64,000 bases of DNA from Marinomonas aquiplantarum (GTDB taxonomy: Bacteria; Pseudomonadota; Gammaproteobacteria; Pseudomonadales; Marinomonadaceae). The stretch lies in assembly GCF_003314975.1 (NCBI RefSeq), contig NZ_QNRF01000007.1:124001-188000 (forward strand). Reading direction: 5' to 3'. This document shows positions 48,697-58,248 of this stretch, piece by piece. The notes under the pieces were generated by a model. The model searched no databases. It saw only the letters and a program-made list of their open reading frames with translations, and was not told where the DNA came from. Position 1 is the stretch's first letter; every line of letters begins with the position of its first letter. A program made the translations under genes and the position numbers.

Positions 48697-49992
48697 TTAT
48701 TCAAATACAGCACTTGGGTTATCAAGGCTATCAGAACCTTCTAATGCAATGCCTTGTAGGTCAAGGGTCTGAATGATTTCTTCCGTTACGTGGGTTTCTA
48801 ACACTAGGGAATCAACAAAGTCTTGGACCAACTGGTTGCCTTGTGTGTTGTTCATCGCAATCAGAACATCAAATGTTTGACCTTGCGCCGCGGCATCGAC
48901 CATAGCTTGTGCCGCTTCTTCGGTCATATCCAATTTTTGCTTCATGTTACTGTCTAGAGAAGCATCTCGCTGTGCAACCAATTGTGATAAAGACGCGCCT
49001 TTAACCCAGCTACCATCGACACGTTGGTATTCACCTAGGTAAACATTTTTAATGCCTTTTGCATCGTAGTAATGTGACCAGTGAGTGTTGTCAGAGAAAC
49101 AATCATGCTCTTCTTCGGGATCATGCAGCATCAAGCCTAATTTAGTACGCTCACCACCTAGTTCACCGTAAGCTAAGCTGCCCATACCGGTTAAGATAGT
49201 AGAAAGGCCTTCTTTAGTAGACTGATCTAGTAAGGCTTGACGTGCTGCGCCACCTTGTTTCCAGTTATCAGCCATCTCTTCTAAGTCAGAGATTAGCAAA
49301 TCTGTTGCAGCGGTTAGGTATTCACGGCGACGATCACAGTTACCATTGGTGCAATTGTTTAAGTCAAAGTCGGTAGCTTTACGCTCACCCGCGCCTGGGT
49401 TAGTACCATGTAAGTCTTGACCCCAAAGTAGGAACTCAATTGCATGGTAACCGCTGGCGACGTTGGCTTCTACACCATCTGCTTCTTGCAAGTATTCAGC
49501 AATAAGTTCTGGTGTGATTTTACTGGTGTCTACGGTTTGGCCGCCAATTACCAAGCTCTTAGAAGCAATAACATTCGCTGTGTACAGTGGGTTTAGATCT
49601 GATTCACTTCCATAACTGCTAGTGGATACGTAGTCGATAAGGCCTTCATCAAGTGGCCAAGCATTAACTTTACCTTCCCAGTCATCAACGATGGCATTAC
49701 CAAAACGGTAAACTTCACTTTGTTGATAAGGAACACGAGAAGCCACCCAAGCAGTGCGGGCCGCTTTTAAATTAGCTTCAGTAGGCTTGTCTAGGAAACG
49801 ATTAATCGATGCACGAAGATCTTGTGCGGTTGTTAGAGAGTCACCATAAATGGCTTCAGCAATGTCTGCGTAATGGGTGACAACAGAGTCTGCGGTGACA
49901 GAAGTGGAATCATTTTTAACATTGGTTGTGCCGCATGCAGTTAGTAGCGCTCCTGCTACACAAACCGCAACGGGGGTTAGTAATCGTTTCAT
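48697..49992 (-). CDS. imelysin family lipoprotein (peptidase M75-like, iron-regulated)
   Basis: 431 residues. The lipobox LLTAC with C20 predicts a lipoprotein. Imelysin fold with the complete GxHxxE motif G181-Y-H-A-I-E186 followed by FLLWGQDLHG, and the paired PYQQSEVYRFGNAIVDDWEG region. Family members are iron-regulated periplasmic or outer-membrane proteins (IrpA, ICMP); peptidase activity is doubtful. First gene of the four-gene operon, with a Fur-box promoter directly upstream and AGGAG before the ATG. Confidence 0.92.
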   Translation of the reverse strand: MKRLLTPVAVCVAGALLTACGTTNVKNDSTSVTADSVVTHYADIAEAIYGDSLTTAQDLRASINRFLDKPTEANLKAARTAWVASRVPYQQSEVYRFGNAIVDDWEGKVNAWPLDEGLIDYVSTSSYGSESDLNPLYTANVIASKSLVIGGQTVDTSKITPELIAEYLQEADGVEANVASGYHAIEFLLWGQDLHGTNPGAGERKATDFDLNNCTNGNCDRRREYLTAATDLLISDLEEMADNWKQGGAARQALLDQSTKEGLSTILTGMGSLAYGELGGERTKLGLMLHDPEEEHDCFSDNTHWSHYYDAKGIKNVYLGEYQRVDGSWVKGASLSQLVAQRDASLDSNMKQKLDMTEEAAQAMVDAAAQGQTFDVLIAMNNTQGNQLVQDFVDSLVLETHVTEEIIQTLDLQGIALEGSDSLDNPSAVFE

Positions 49993-50022
49993 TTGGATGC
50001 TCCTATATTGAATTGTTGCAAC

Positions 50023-50053
50023 ACTATATTTGAAATGAAAACGATTATCAATG
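50023..50053 (-). promoter_or_regulatory. Fur-box promoter of the imelysin operon
   Basis: Minus strand: TTGATA (50046-50051), 17 bp, TATAGT (50023-50028). The -35 overlaps TTGATAATCGTTTTCATT, a good match to Fur boxes of gammaproteobacteria. Repression by Fur-Fe in iron-rich cells is inferred. Confidence 0.7.
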
Positions 50054-50123
50054 CGTCCATTTACACGCTTTTTACGTGATTTGTATTTTAATGTTAACCA
50101 CTTAGTCGATTGATAAATTCAGC

Positions 50124-50708
50124 TTATCGCTCGCATTGATGATAAAAGGCATTTTCTGCTGTTTTAGCTAAATCGTATTCGCATGCTTTTTCACGCAACA
50201 AGCTTTTACCTTCCCATGAAACACTCATGCTGACGGGAGATTTATGTTTATAGCTTGGAATAAACCGATAAGCCGCAATGACGTCGACAGAGCTGTGCGG
50301 TCCAACTTGCACTGATTGACCAATTAAGCGTTGGCGAGTTTCTTTATTGTAAAGCGTATAGTCGGTTGTGTATTCCAAATCGCCATTGTCATGGGAAAAG
50401 TTAAGCCAAATCTTACGGTAGGTTTGTGGTTCTGATGTCGGGTTTTCAAAACGCAATTTGGTGTAAATGACTTGAGCCCGTGAAAGACTGTTTTGAGCAT
50501 TGTTACTGACATTCAAGTAATGGCTCTGATTTTTTTGCCATGGCATGTTGGCGCCAAATGAGACATCAACAATCTGGATGTTTTGTTTAGCAAACAAGGT
50601 TCCCGTGTAATCCATAAGGTCTTTGACTGGTGCATACAGAGCGAGGGCAGCAAGTCCTAATAGAGCCAATTTTTGAAGGCTAGGGGCAGAGGCAAAGCGC
50701 TTAATCAT
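50124..50708 (-). CDS. unknown membrane-anchored protein under an SOS-type operator
   Basis: 194 residues, no family recognised. One hydrophobic segment (about 12-28) is followed by a probably extracytoplasmic domain with alternating beta-strand character and two cysteines (C176, C192) that could form a disulfide near the C-terminus. Ribosome binding site AAGGA precedes ATG 50708. Its promoter region contains a near-perfect LexA-type operator, 58 bp upstream of the start. It is divergently oriented to the flavoprotein gene and separated from the imelysin operon by the Fur promoter. Confidence 0.7.
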   Translation of the reverse strand: MIKRFASAPSLQKLALLGLAALALYAPVKDLMDYTGTLFAKQNIQIVDVSFGANMPWQKNQSHYLNVSNNAQNSLSRAQVIYTKLRFENPTSEPQTYRKIWLNFSHDNGDLEYTTDYTLYNKETRQRLIGQSVQVGPHSSVDVIAAYRFIPSYKHKSPVSMSVSWEGKSLLREKACEYDLAKTAENAFYHQCER

Positions 50709-50756
50709 AACCAAATCCTTATTTTCATGTTAAGAATATGAATCTTTACTGTTTGT

Positions 50757-50783
50757 TTATACAGTACTGTATAAGTATACAGT
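50757..50783. promoter_or_regulatory. overlapping LexA-type palindromes
   Basis: Two interlocking palindromes: TTATACAGTACTGTATAA (50757-50774, perfect) and ACTGTATA-AG-TATACAGT (50766-50783, perfect arms). The second gives CTGT-N8-ACAG, the gammaproteobacterial SOS box. They fall between a possible -35 TTTACA (50789-50794, minus strand) and -10 TACAGT of the unknown gene. The same half-sites occur upstream of csrA at 61731-61772, so the CI-like repressor there is an alternative ligand to LexA. Confidence 0.75.
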
Positions 50784-51067
50784 TTATATGTAAAGCCTCA
50801 GAATGATGAATTTATGAACTTTTTTAAAAAAACACTTGCTTTTGTCTTATTACCTTTTTTGTAAAGAAAAAATAAAAAATGTTTGATTTTGTGTAATTGA
50901 TTGAAAAACATAGGAAAAAACAATCTTCCCACAAGCTTCTTCACGGATTCTGTGGAAAATAAAATGCACAATAAAATTTTGCCTATTTTTATAGGAGGGA
51001 GTGAGTAAGCAATGAAAAAATACAGCTAAGGCACTATAATGCAGCCAAAATTAACGTGAGGTAGGTT
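50784..51067. other. intergenic region before the flavoprotein gene
   Basis: AT-rich, no gene. Contains an inverted repeat TTCCCACA ... TGTGGAA around 50934-50957 and a short hairpin CCTAT-TTTT-ATAGG near 50983-50996 just before the ribosome binding site. No function can be assigned. Confidence 0.4.
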
Positions 51068-52246
51068 GTGGATAAGCTAGATGTGATCATAATTGGAGCA
51101 GGAGCGTCAGGTTTAATGTGCGCAGCGATGGCAGCGTATCGAGGCCGAAACGTTTTAGTACTTGATCACGCGAATAAACCAGGCAAAAAAATTCTTATGT
51201 CTGGAGGTGGTCGCTGCAACTTTACTAATATGGATGCCGCGCCTAAACATTTCTTATCGGATAATCCTCACTTTTGCATCTCAGCATTGCGCCGCTACAC
51301 ACCACAGGACTTTGTCGATTTAGTGGATCGTCATGGTTTAGATTATGTTGAAAAAGCTCCTGGACAGCTGTTTTGTGAGCACTCTGCGAAAGACTTATTG
51401 GCGATTCTCATGACGGAATTGGAATGGTCTGGTGCACAAGTAAAGCTGAATACTCGTATTTTAAACGTAGAGTATCAAGATGACATAACGGTAGTAACGA
51501 CAAATCAAGGTGTGTTCTCTTGTGAGTCATTAGTGATTGCTACTGGTGGTTTGTCGATCCCAACAATGGGTGCGACGGGCTTCGGCTATGAGATAGCGAA
51601 ACAAGTTGGTCACGATGTTTTGCCAACCCGCGCCAGTTTAGTACCAATTACGGTTCAACCGGAACGAAAAGAACAACTTGCTGCTTTATCCGGTATTGCT
51701 TGTGATGTACGTGCTAGCGCTAATGAAGCTCAGTTTGAAGAGCCTATGCTGTTTACCCATCGTGGTGTCAGTGGTCCTGCTATTTTACAAATTACCAATT
51801 TTTGGCAACCGGGCGAAGCATTACAAATTCATATTGCTCCCGATCTGAGCCTTGAAGCGCTAAATCAAGCGCGCGATCAACAGCCTAAAAAAACGCTAGA
51901 GAACTATCTTGCCAACGAATTGCCAAAGCGGTTAGTTGATTTAATCAAAGCAGAATTCCCTTGGTTAGACCAAAAGTTTGCACAAGTGTCTAATGAGCAA
52001 ATTGAGCAACTGTTCCAATATCTAAGTCATTTTGATGTTGCACCCAATGGTACAGAAGGGTATCGCACCGCAGAAGTGACATTAGGTGGAGTGAATACCA
52101 AAGAAGTGTCTTCTAAGACCTTTGAGTCGCAAAAGCAAAAAGGGCTCTACTTTATTGGGGAAGTCCTTGATGTGACCGGTTGGCTTGGTGGCTATAACTT
52201 CCAATGGGCTTGGAGTAGCGGCTTTGCTGCTGGGCAGTATGTTTAA
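51068..52246 (+). CDS. YhiN/HI0933-type NAD(P)/FAD-dependent oxidoreductase
   Basis: 392-residue flavoprotein. N-terminal FAD-binding motif IIIGAGASGLMCAA (8-21), conserved GGGRCNFTN, and the C-terminal GEVLDVTGWLGGYNFQWAWSSG, a signature of the HI0933 (BaiN-like) group. Starts with GTG preceded by GAGGTAGG. Members have varied or unknown reductase roles; nothing here identifies the substrate. The following transporter gene is 47 bp downstream on the same strand. Confidence 0.9.
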   Translation: MDKLDVIIIGAGASGLMCAAMAAYRGRNVLVLDHANKPGKKILMSGGGRCNFTNMDAAPKHFLSDNPHFCISALRRYTPQDFVDLVDRHGLDYVEKAPGQLFCEHSAKDLLAILMTELEWSGAQVKLNTRILNVEYQDDITVVTTNQGVFSCESLVIATGGLSIPTMGATGFGYEIAKQVGHDVLPTRASLVPITVQPERKEQLAALSGIACDVRASANEAQFEEPMLFTHRGVSGPAILQITNFWQPGEALQIHIAPDLSLEALNQARDQQPKKTLENYLANELPKRLVDLIKAEFPWLDQKFAQVSNEQIEQLFQYLSHFDVAPNGTEGYRTAEVTLGGVNTKEVSSKTFESQKQKGLYFIGEVLDVTGWLGGYNFQWAWSSGFAAGQYV

Positions 52247-52293
52247 ATTGTAATATATCTGTGGAATAAAAGCGCTGAGGAGTCTGCCTAAAT

Positions 52294-53985
52294 ATGGAAA
52301 TGATTAAACAATTATTAGCGCAATCTCGACGCACTATGGTGTTGGCTATTGTCGCTAGCGCTTTAAGTGCGGTAGCGGGTGTAATGATTATTGGCGGCGT
52401 GAATTACACTCTTGAAAATGGTTTTGAATCGCTAACATTGGCCGTACTTGCCTACCTAGCTATGGTCGCCATCTTGTTTTTGAGTGGGGTGTGGTCTCAG
52501 TCACTTTTGGTTGGTCTTGGGCATAAAATGGTTTATCAACTGCGTTTGCAGCTCGTTAAACGCATTCTCAATACCTCGTTAGAACGTCAGGAACAACTCG
52601 GTGGACCTGCACTCTACAATGTCCTGACTCGCGATGTCACAATGGTTGCGAACGCGACAAAGCAGCTCCCCGTGTCTTTGTATAATGGGCTTCTCTTACT
52701 CGCGGGAATTAGCTATCTAGCGTGGCTCTCTCCAGTACTTTTCTTATGCACAGTGTTGCTTGTGGCGCTCGGCGTGTGGGGCGACTTTAAGTTAGTCGGG
52801 CGAATTAAGAAAATGATGGCTGATGTGCGTCGCTATGATGAAGCTTTGTTTGAGCAGTATGAAGCGGTAATCGAAGGGCGAAATGAGCTTGGTTTGAGTC
52901 AACTGCGTCGCCAGTACCTTTTTGATCGTCGTTTAGAGCCCGCTGCTAAAGGGGCAATGGATACGGCGATCAAAGCGGATCTTCTGTGGGCAATTAACTT
53001 AAACTGGACGACTGTCTTAGTATTTTCTCTGATTGGCTTGGTCTTCTTTTTAGGGATGACATTAGAGTCTATTTCCCAAGATGTCGTGGTTGGCTATATT
53101 CTGACTACCATGTTTTTACGTACCCCCATTGCAATGATTCTTGAAGCGATTCCGGCGGTATTACGGGGGACGGTCGCACTGAAAGCCATTGATAAACTGA
53201 ACTTAGCCGAGGCGGAGTTATCGGATGAAGCGAGTGAGACGGTTCAGGATATTTCGTTTGAATCACTTCAATTGAAAGCCGCTTGTTATCAATATCCCCA
53301 GCAAGGTGACGAGACTGGCTTTGAGCTGGGGCCAGTTGATTTTCAGCTTAAGCGTGGCGAACTTGTTTTTCTAATTGGTGGAAATGGCAGTGGCAAATCG
53401 ACACTCGCGAAATTATTAACGGGTTTGTATTTGCCGACTGATGGCACGGTTTTATTTAATGGTGTGACTGTGAACCAAGATAATATTACGAGCTACCGAG
53501 CCTGTTTCTCGACTATCTTTCCAAATTTCTTTTTATTCGATGACGTGCTTGGTCGAAAAGGCTCAGAGCCGTCAGATGCTTCTTCTGAACGCTTTTTTGA
53601 TGCGCGTGTTGAGCATTATCTGAAACGTCTTGCGATTGATCATAAAGTCTCAATTGAGGATGGGCGATTATCTACTACTTCATTGTCTCAGGGACAGCGT
53701 AAGCGCTTGGCTTTGCTTTTGACCTATATGGAAGATCGACAAGTACTGTTGCTAGATGAATGGGCGGCTGATCAAGATCCGGTATTCCGCGATGTTTTTT
53801 ATCGAGAAATTCTGCCAGAGCTAAAAGCAGCGGATAAGACAATTATTGCAATCAGTCATGATGATCGTTACTTTGATGCAGCGGATCGGCTTTATAAGCT
53901 AGACAGAGGCCAAATCAGTACATTTGACGAAAGTGTGGACTCATTGTTTGAGAAAGCGGACATAGTGAAAGGTGTTAAAAGGTAA
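52294..53985 (+). CDS. ABC exporter of the cyclic-peptide / siderophore-precursor (SyrD/PvdE-like) family
   Basis: 563-residue half-transporter with fused membrane and ATPase domains. About six helices (14-285), then nucleotide-binding domain with Walker A GGNGSGKST (362-370), signature LSQGQRKR (464-471) and Walker B VLLLDEW (484-490), followed by H-loop IAISHDDRY. Relatives export cyclic peptides, pyoverdine precursor or microcins. No non-ribosomal peptide synthetase is in the window, so its cargo is unknown. Its stop overlaps the nitroreductase start by one base (TAATG). Confidence 0.85.
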   Translation: MEMIKQLLAQSRRTMVLAIVASALSAVAGVMIIGGVNYTLENGFESLTLAVLAYLAMVAILFLSGVWSQSLLVGLGHKMVYQLRLQLVKRILNTSLERQEQLGGPALYNVLTRDVTMVANATKQLPVSLYNGLLLLAGISYLAWLSPVLFLCTVLLVALGVWGDFKLVGRIKKMMADVRRYDEALFEQYEAVIEGRNELGLSQLRRQYLFDRRLEPAAKGAMDTAIKADLLWAINLNWTTVLVFSLIGLVFFLGMTLESISQDVVVGYILTTMFLRTPIAMILEAIPAVLRGTVALKAIDKLNLAEAELSDEASETVQDISFESLQLKAACYQYPQQGDETGFELGPVDFQLKRGELVFLIGGNGSGKSTLAKLLTGLYLPTDGTVLFNGVTVNQDNITSYRACFSTIFPNFFLFDDVLGRKGSEPSDASSERFFDARVEHYLKRLAIDHKVSIEDGRLSTTSLSQGQRKRLALLLTYMEDRQVLLLDEWAADQDPVFRDVFYREILPELKAADKTIIAISHDDRYFDAADRLYKLDRGQISTFDESVDSLFEKADIVKGVKR

Positions 53986-54569
53986 TGGATGCAATTGAAG
54001 CATTGATGAGCAGGCGATCTTATGCTCGGGGGAATCTGATAGAACCTGCTCCAAGTGAGGTTGAGCTTGAAATCATTCTTCAAGCGACAATGACCGCACC
54101 AGATCATGGAAACTTAAAACCCTGGCGTTTCGTGGTAGTACAAGGGCAGGGGATTCGAGATTTATCTTTACTTGTCAAAGAGAAGTATGCGAATGCCATG
54201 TCGTCTGAACACCTAGAGGCTTTTGTTTCGGAGATTACCGATACTCCTCTGATGATTTTCGTGTGTTCTAAAATTGTTTTAGATCACCATGTATCGGTGT
54301 TTGATCAACATCTAGCGGGCGGAGCCGCCTGTGAACATATTTTACTGGCGGCTCATGCTCTGGGGTTTGCTGGAATTTGGCATTCTCTTGATGCGGATGA
54401 CGATCTGCGTCATCTGATGCAATTAAAGCCTGAGGATAACATTATCGGCGTGTTATCTATTGGTACCCCTAAACGTACTTCTAAAGCGAAGCGCAAGCCA
54501 TTTTCAGATTATGCTCAAACATGGGATATGGAGCACGGATTGCAAAATTGGAACGCGGAAAGTGGATAA
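53985..54569 (+). CDS. YdjA-like nitroreductase
   Basis: 194-residue FMN-dependent nitroreductase family protein, minimal single-domain type close to E. coli YdjA: MDAIEALMSRRSYARG, then TAPDHGNLKPWRFVVV, and C-terminal GIWHSLDADDD ... VLSIGTPKR. Translationally coupled to the ABC exporter. A hairpin TCACTAAA / TTTAGTGA (54576-54606) follows the stop but lacks a T-run. Confidence 0.88.
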   Translation: MDAIEALMSRRSYARGNLIEPAPSEVELEIILQATMTAPDHGNLKPWRFVVVQGQGIRDLSLLVKEKYANAMSSEHLEAFVSEITDTPLMIFVCSKIVLDHHVSVFDQHLAGGAACEHILLAAHALGFAGIWHSLDADDDLRHLMQLKPEDNIIGVLSIGTPKRTSKAKRKPFSDYAQTWDMEHGLQNWNAESG

Positions 54570-54915
54570 GAGTTATCACTAAATGGTTTGAGGGAGAATT
54601 TAGTGAATTTAGCAGTTTACTTCCCGATTTTTTAACCTTTAAATTTTACATCTACTCAACAAGCTTGGGCTTAATTAGATAAAAGTGCTTATCCTGAAGC
54701 TTTCTCTACGTCATCCTATTTATAAAACAAACTACGAGCTACTTGGTTTTGAGTAGATAGATTCATGATTGTTGATCACGTCACCAACTTCTCTATTGCC
54801 GACTGGCTTTTTCTGGGCATCCCCCTAGTGTCTAACAAAGAATTTTTCTTCTGAATATTAGCCTAAAACTATCAATGTAATTGAATTAATTTAACCAATT
54901 GAATTTTACATAATA
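54570..54915. other. non-coding region before the TonB receptor, possible gene remnant
   Basis: About 345 bp. Apart from the hairpin after the nitroreductase gene there is no good gene. A 29-codon frame at 54765-54854 (MIVDHVTNFSIADWLFLGIP...) lacks a ribosome binding site and may be a remnant; I do not recognise it. Confidence 0.4.
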
Positions 54916-54953
54916 TTGACAGTGAAACTGATAGCGATAATAATTCGCATTTA
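54916..54953 (+). promoter_or_regulatory. Fur-box promoter of the TonB receptor gene
   Basis: Perfect -35 TTGACA (54916-54921), 17-bp spacer, -10 AATAAT (54939-54944). A Fur-like sequence, GATAGCGATAATAATTCGCA, overlaps the -10. Iron-repressed expression is inferred. Confidence 0.7.
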
Positions 54954-55013
54954 GTTTTGTAAATTTAGTTAAATTAATAACTTGGTTTTGTAAATAGCAT
55001 AGGAAGATAACTC

Positions 55014-57326
55014 ATGAAAAAGACGGTAGTGGCTCGTATAGTCGACCGCGAAAATAAAAAGAAAGTTATAGGAGCATGGATGCTATCTTTGTTCGCTATC
55101 CCAATGGTCATTGCTGCTGATGCTAATACCGATGCAGACTCAACTGAGCAACTTGATATGCTTGTTGTTCGTGGTACAGATTTGAGTCGTTATGAGTTTG
55201 ATGAAGCGGAATCGGCAACTGGTTTTAATGCGGATATCGACGAAATTCCACGTACCGTTCAAGTTATTCCGGAACAGTTAATTCTTGATCAGAATTCAAA
55301 AGATCTTAATGATGTGTTATCAAACTCCGCAGCAGTAACCCGCTCTGATGGTTTTGGTGGTGCAGAAACCGAAGTGAACATACGAGGAATTGGAAATAAG
55401 TATTTATTTGTCGACGGTAACCCTGTAAGTAGTCGTTACAATATTGATGTCGCCAATATTGAAAGTGTTGAAGTCGTTCTTGGACCTGCGTCTGTGTTAC
55501 ATGGTCAAGTTAGCCCTGGTGGCATGGTGAATGTGGTTACCAAGAAACCACAGGTTGAAAGTGCCTATTCTGTGCAAGTCGATTTAGACGAATACGGAAA
55601 GCAAAAACTGACATTAGACAGTACAGGCTCTCTTTCTGACGAAGTTCAATACCGAATCGTTATGAGTGGTGAAGATTCTGAAACCTTCCGTGAGGTGGTT
55701 ACGGAAGATGGTACATTTAATACCGAGCGTAAAAGCTTGATGGTTTCGCCGTCTTTGAGTTATACCCCTGACGATCAAAATACCTTCACTGTTCGCCTAA
55801 GTCACACCGAACAAGAACTCCCAATTGATCGTGGTACAGTGATGGTGAACGATGGAAATGATAACTTCTCTATTGCTGATATACCAAGAGAACGCATGTT
55901 GGGTAGTGAATACGATATTCGTGATAGTGTAGAGGATTTACTCCAATTTGACTGGGAGCACGAACTTAAGAATGGTTGGACAAACAAGTTTAAAGCTGGC
56001 TATTACGAGAAAGAGTTTGATGACTATCAAAACCGTATTATTCGAGGGTTAACGAATACGCCTGCAGATTTTGATGATGAAGCATCGATTCTCGGTTCTG
56101 GCCCCGTCAACAGTATTCAAAGTAACAATCTGGCAATCCGACGAGCTGATTCAAACGATGTTAAAGCAAGCGACCTCTTCATCTCGAATAGCCTAACTGG
56201 AGATTTTGAATTCGCTGGTGTAGACAATACTTTGTATGTAGGAGCAAATTTACATAGCAAAAAAGAAGATTCGAAAGATGGAGTAGCTTTAGTTACTCCG
56301 AATGCAGTTGGCTTTTTTGATGCAAATGTTATTGATATTAGCGCGACTCAATCCTCGAACTCTAAACTAAGTACTTCAACCATAAGTCACAGTAATACAA
56401 CCACGAATGAGATAGGTTTATCAGTTCAAAATTTATCTTATTTAACGGATCGTCTAAATGTGTTGGCGGGTCTTCGTTACGATTATTACGATTTGGAAGG
56501 TAAAAATACTAACTATTACAGTGTTGCTAATTTAGTTCAATACACTCCGCTTACTACCCCTGAAACTCAAGATATTGATGACTCAAATGATAATGTTAGT
56601 GGACAGCTTGGTGCGATATATGACATCAATGATGATCTTACTACTTACGTATCTTATGCAGAGTCATTCCAACCAAACTTTCCTTCTGTTACCGAAGGAG
56701 TCTATTCTGGGGAATTTGAGCCTGAAACAGCGAAACAAGTAGAAGTCGGATTTAAGTCTAGCTTTTTCGACGATAAGCTGCGTCTAGGGGTATCTGCTTA
56801 TAAACTTGAGCGGGAGAATGTTGCGGGTCAAGATGGCGACAATAAGATTGTTATTATTGGTAAAACTGAATCCAATGGGGTTGATATTACTGGTACTGTG
56901 CAATTTATTGAAGGGTTGAATATTCTTGCGTCCTACTCTTACATAGATGCTGAAATTGTAAAATCGAATGATGGCGAGAAAGATGGAAATACTCCGTACA
57001 ATATTCCTGAAAACAAAGCTCGACTTTGGGGATCCTACGAAATTCAGGATGGTGATTTAGCCGGTCTAGGATTTGGGCTCGGGGCAGAGTATGTCGATAA
57101 ACGTTTCGGTAACGATGCCAATACCTTTGTTTTACCTAGCTACACGGTTTATGACGCTGCAGTTTGGTATTACTTACCACTTAGCGGAGAAATGAAACTT
57201 CGTCTTAATGCTGGAATTAAAAACTTTACGGATGAAACCTATTACACTGCCAGTGGTAGTAATGTTTACCGAATTAGCGTTGGCGACCCACGTACTTTTT
57301 ATGCAACAGCTCGTCTAGAGTTCTAA
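55014..57326 (+). CDS. TonB-dependent siderophore receptor
   Basis: 770-residue outer-membrane receptor. Long basic N-region then signal peptide ending near IAADA, TonB-box-like DMLVVRG (about 48-54), plug domain (about 75-180) with DEIPRTVQVIP, EVNIRGIG and ASVLHGQVSPGGMVNVVTKKP, then a 22-strand barrel ending in ATARLEF with terminal Phe. The TIGR-type siderophore receptor features (FhuA/FoxA-like plug) suggest a ferric-siderophore substrate, identity unknown. Followed by its importer genes on the same strand. Confidence 0.93.
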   Translation: MKKTVVARIVDRENKKKVIGAWMLSLFAIPMVIAADANTDADSTEQLDMLVVRGTDLSRYEFDEAESATGFNADIDEIPRTVQVIPEQLILDQNSKDLNDVLSNSAAVTRSDGFGGAETEVNIRGIGNKYLFVDGNPVSSRYNIDVANIESVEVVLGPASVLHGQVSPGGMVNVVTKKPQVESAYSVQVDLDEYGKQKLTLDSTGSLSDEVQYRIVMSGEDSETFREVVTEDGTFNTERKSLMVSPSLSYTPDDQNTFTVRLSHTEQELPIDRGTVMVNDGNDNFSIADIPRERMLGSEYDIRDSVEDLLQFDWEHELKNGWTNKFKAGYYEKEFDDYQNRIIRGLTNTPADFDDEASILGSGPVNSIQSNNLAIRRADSNDVKASDLFISNSLTGDFEFAGVDNTLYVGANLHSKKEDSKDGVALVTPNAVGFFDANVIDISATQSSNSKLSTSTISHSNTTTNEIGLSVQNLSYLTDRLNVLAGLRYDYYDLEGKNTNYYSVANLVQYTPLTTPETQDIDDSNDNVSGQLGAIYDINDDLTTYVSYAESFQPNFPSVTEGVYSGEFEPETAKQVEVGFKSSFFDDKLRLGVSAYKLERENVAGQDGDNKIVIIGKTESNGVDITGTVQFIEGLNILASYSYIDAEIVKSNDGEKDGNTPYNIPENKARLWGSYEIQDGDLAGLGFGLGAEYVDKRFGNDANTFVLPSYTVYDAAVWYYLPLSGEMKLRLNAGIKNFTDETYYTASGSNVYRISVGDPRTFYATARLEF

Positions 57327-57353
57327 GTCTTTAGATCGCTTGGAATATAACAA

Positions 57354-57383
57354 CGGCGTCACTTTTTAAGTGGCGCCGATTTT
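57354..57383 (+). terminator. terminator/attenuator between receptor and importer genes
   Basis: Arms CGGCGTCACTT and AAGTGGCGCCG (one G-U pair), TTT loop, followed by ATTTTT. It probably makes the receptor mRNA more abundant than the downstream importer mRNA, with partial read-through. Confidence 0.75.
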
Positions 57384-57408
57384 TCGTTTTTGGAGAATGG
57401 ACGTTCGA

Positions 57409-58248
57409 ATGTTGGTAGTCGAGTACCTGAGTGCAGGTTATAAAAAAAAGCAGGTTTTAAACGAGGTGTCGCTTAATTTTCCTGAAGGCGAATTTACCAC
57501 CCTAATGGGCGCTAATGGATGCGGTAAGACGACGCTGCTGCATGCTATTTCAGGGTTGCTACCCGTACAATCTGGACATGTTCAATTAAATGACGAACCT
57601 TTACTGAAGTTAAGTCGAAAAGAGGTGGCAAAACGTTTGGCACTGCTGCCGCAAGTCGCAACGAGTCCTGCAGGGTTGACCGCACGTGAGTTAATTATGC
57701 AAGGGCGCTTTCCTTGGCAAAGTTGGTGGAGGCAGTGGTCTGACCAAGATGAAAAAGCGGTTAATGAGGCTGTTGAGGTAACGGGTGTATCTGACTATCT
57801 AGATACTCCTCTTGAGCAACTATCAGGCGGTCAGCGTCAGCGCTGTTGGATTGCAATGACCCTTGCACAAGATTCTCCTGTTTTGCTGTTGGACGAACCG
57901 ACAACCTATCTCGATGTTGCTCATCAGGCTGAGTTGATGAACCTGATTTCTTCTCTCAAGTCCAAAGGAAAAACCATCATTGCTGTGCTGCATGATCTGA
58001 ACCAAGCGGCAACTTACTCGGATCGTCTTGTCATGATGAAAGCAGGGCAAGTCTATTGTGAAGGCGAGGTGGAAACGGTTTTCACGAAAGACAATCTACA
58101 GCAGGTGTTTGGTCTGGATGCCCATATTGTCCGTGATCCTCATAATGATAATCCGATTGCCTTGCCTGTTGTCGATGCCAATGTTTCAGTAAATAAACAA
58201 TCTGATATCCAGTCTGCAAAAAAATTAGAAGGTGAGCTGCGAGTATGA
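57409..58248 (+). CDS. ferric-siderophore importer ATPase (FecE/FhuC family)
   Basis: 279-residue ABC ATPase of the iron-siderophore type. Walker A GANGCGKTT (34-42), signature LSGGQRQR, Walker B VLLLDEPTTYLD and the H-loop VLHDLNQA. The frame is open to GTG 57370 inside the terminator hairpin; homology begins near L-V-V-E-Y-L-S-A-G-Y, so ATG 57409 or ATG 57397 is the likely start. Overlaps the first permease gene by 4 bp. Confidence 0.9.
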   Translation: MLVVEYLSAGYKKKQVLNEVSLNFPEGEFTTLMGANGCGKTTLLHAISGLLPVQSGHVQLNDEPLLKLSRKEVAKRLALLPQVATSPAGLTARELIMQGRFPWQSWWRQWSDQDEKAVNEAVEVTGVSDYLDTPLEQLSGGQRQRCWIAMTLAQDSPVLLLDEPTTYLDVAHQAELMNLISSLKSKGKTIIAVLHDLNQAATYSDRLVMMKAGQVYCEGEVETVFTKDNLQQVFGLDAHIVRDPHNDNPIALPVVDANVSVNKQSDIQSAKKLEGELRV

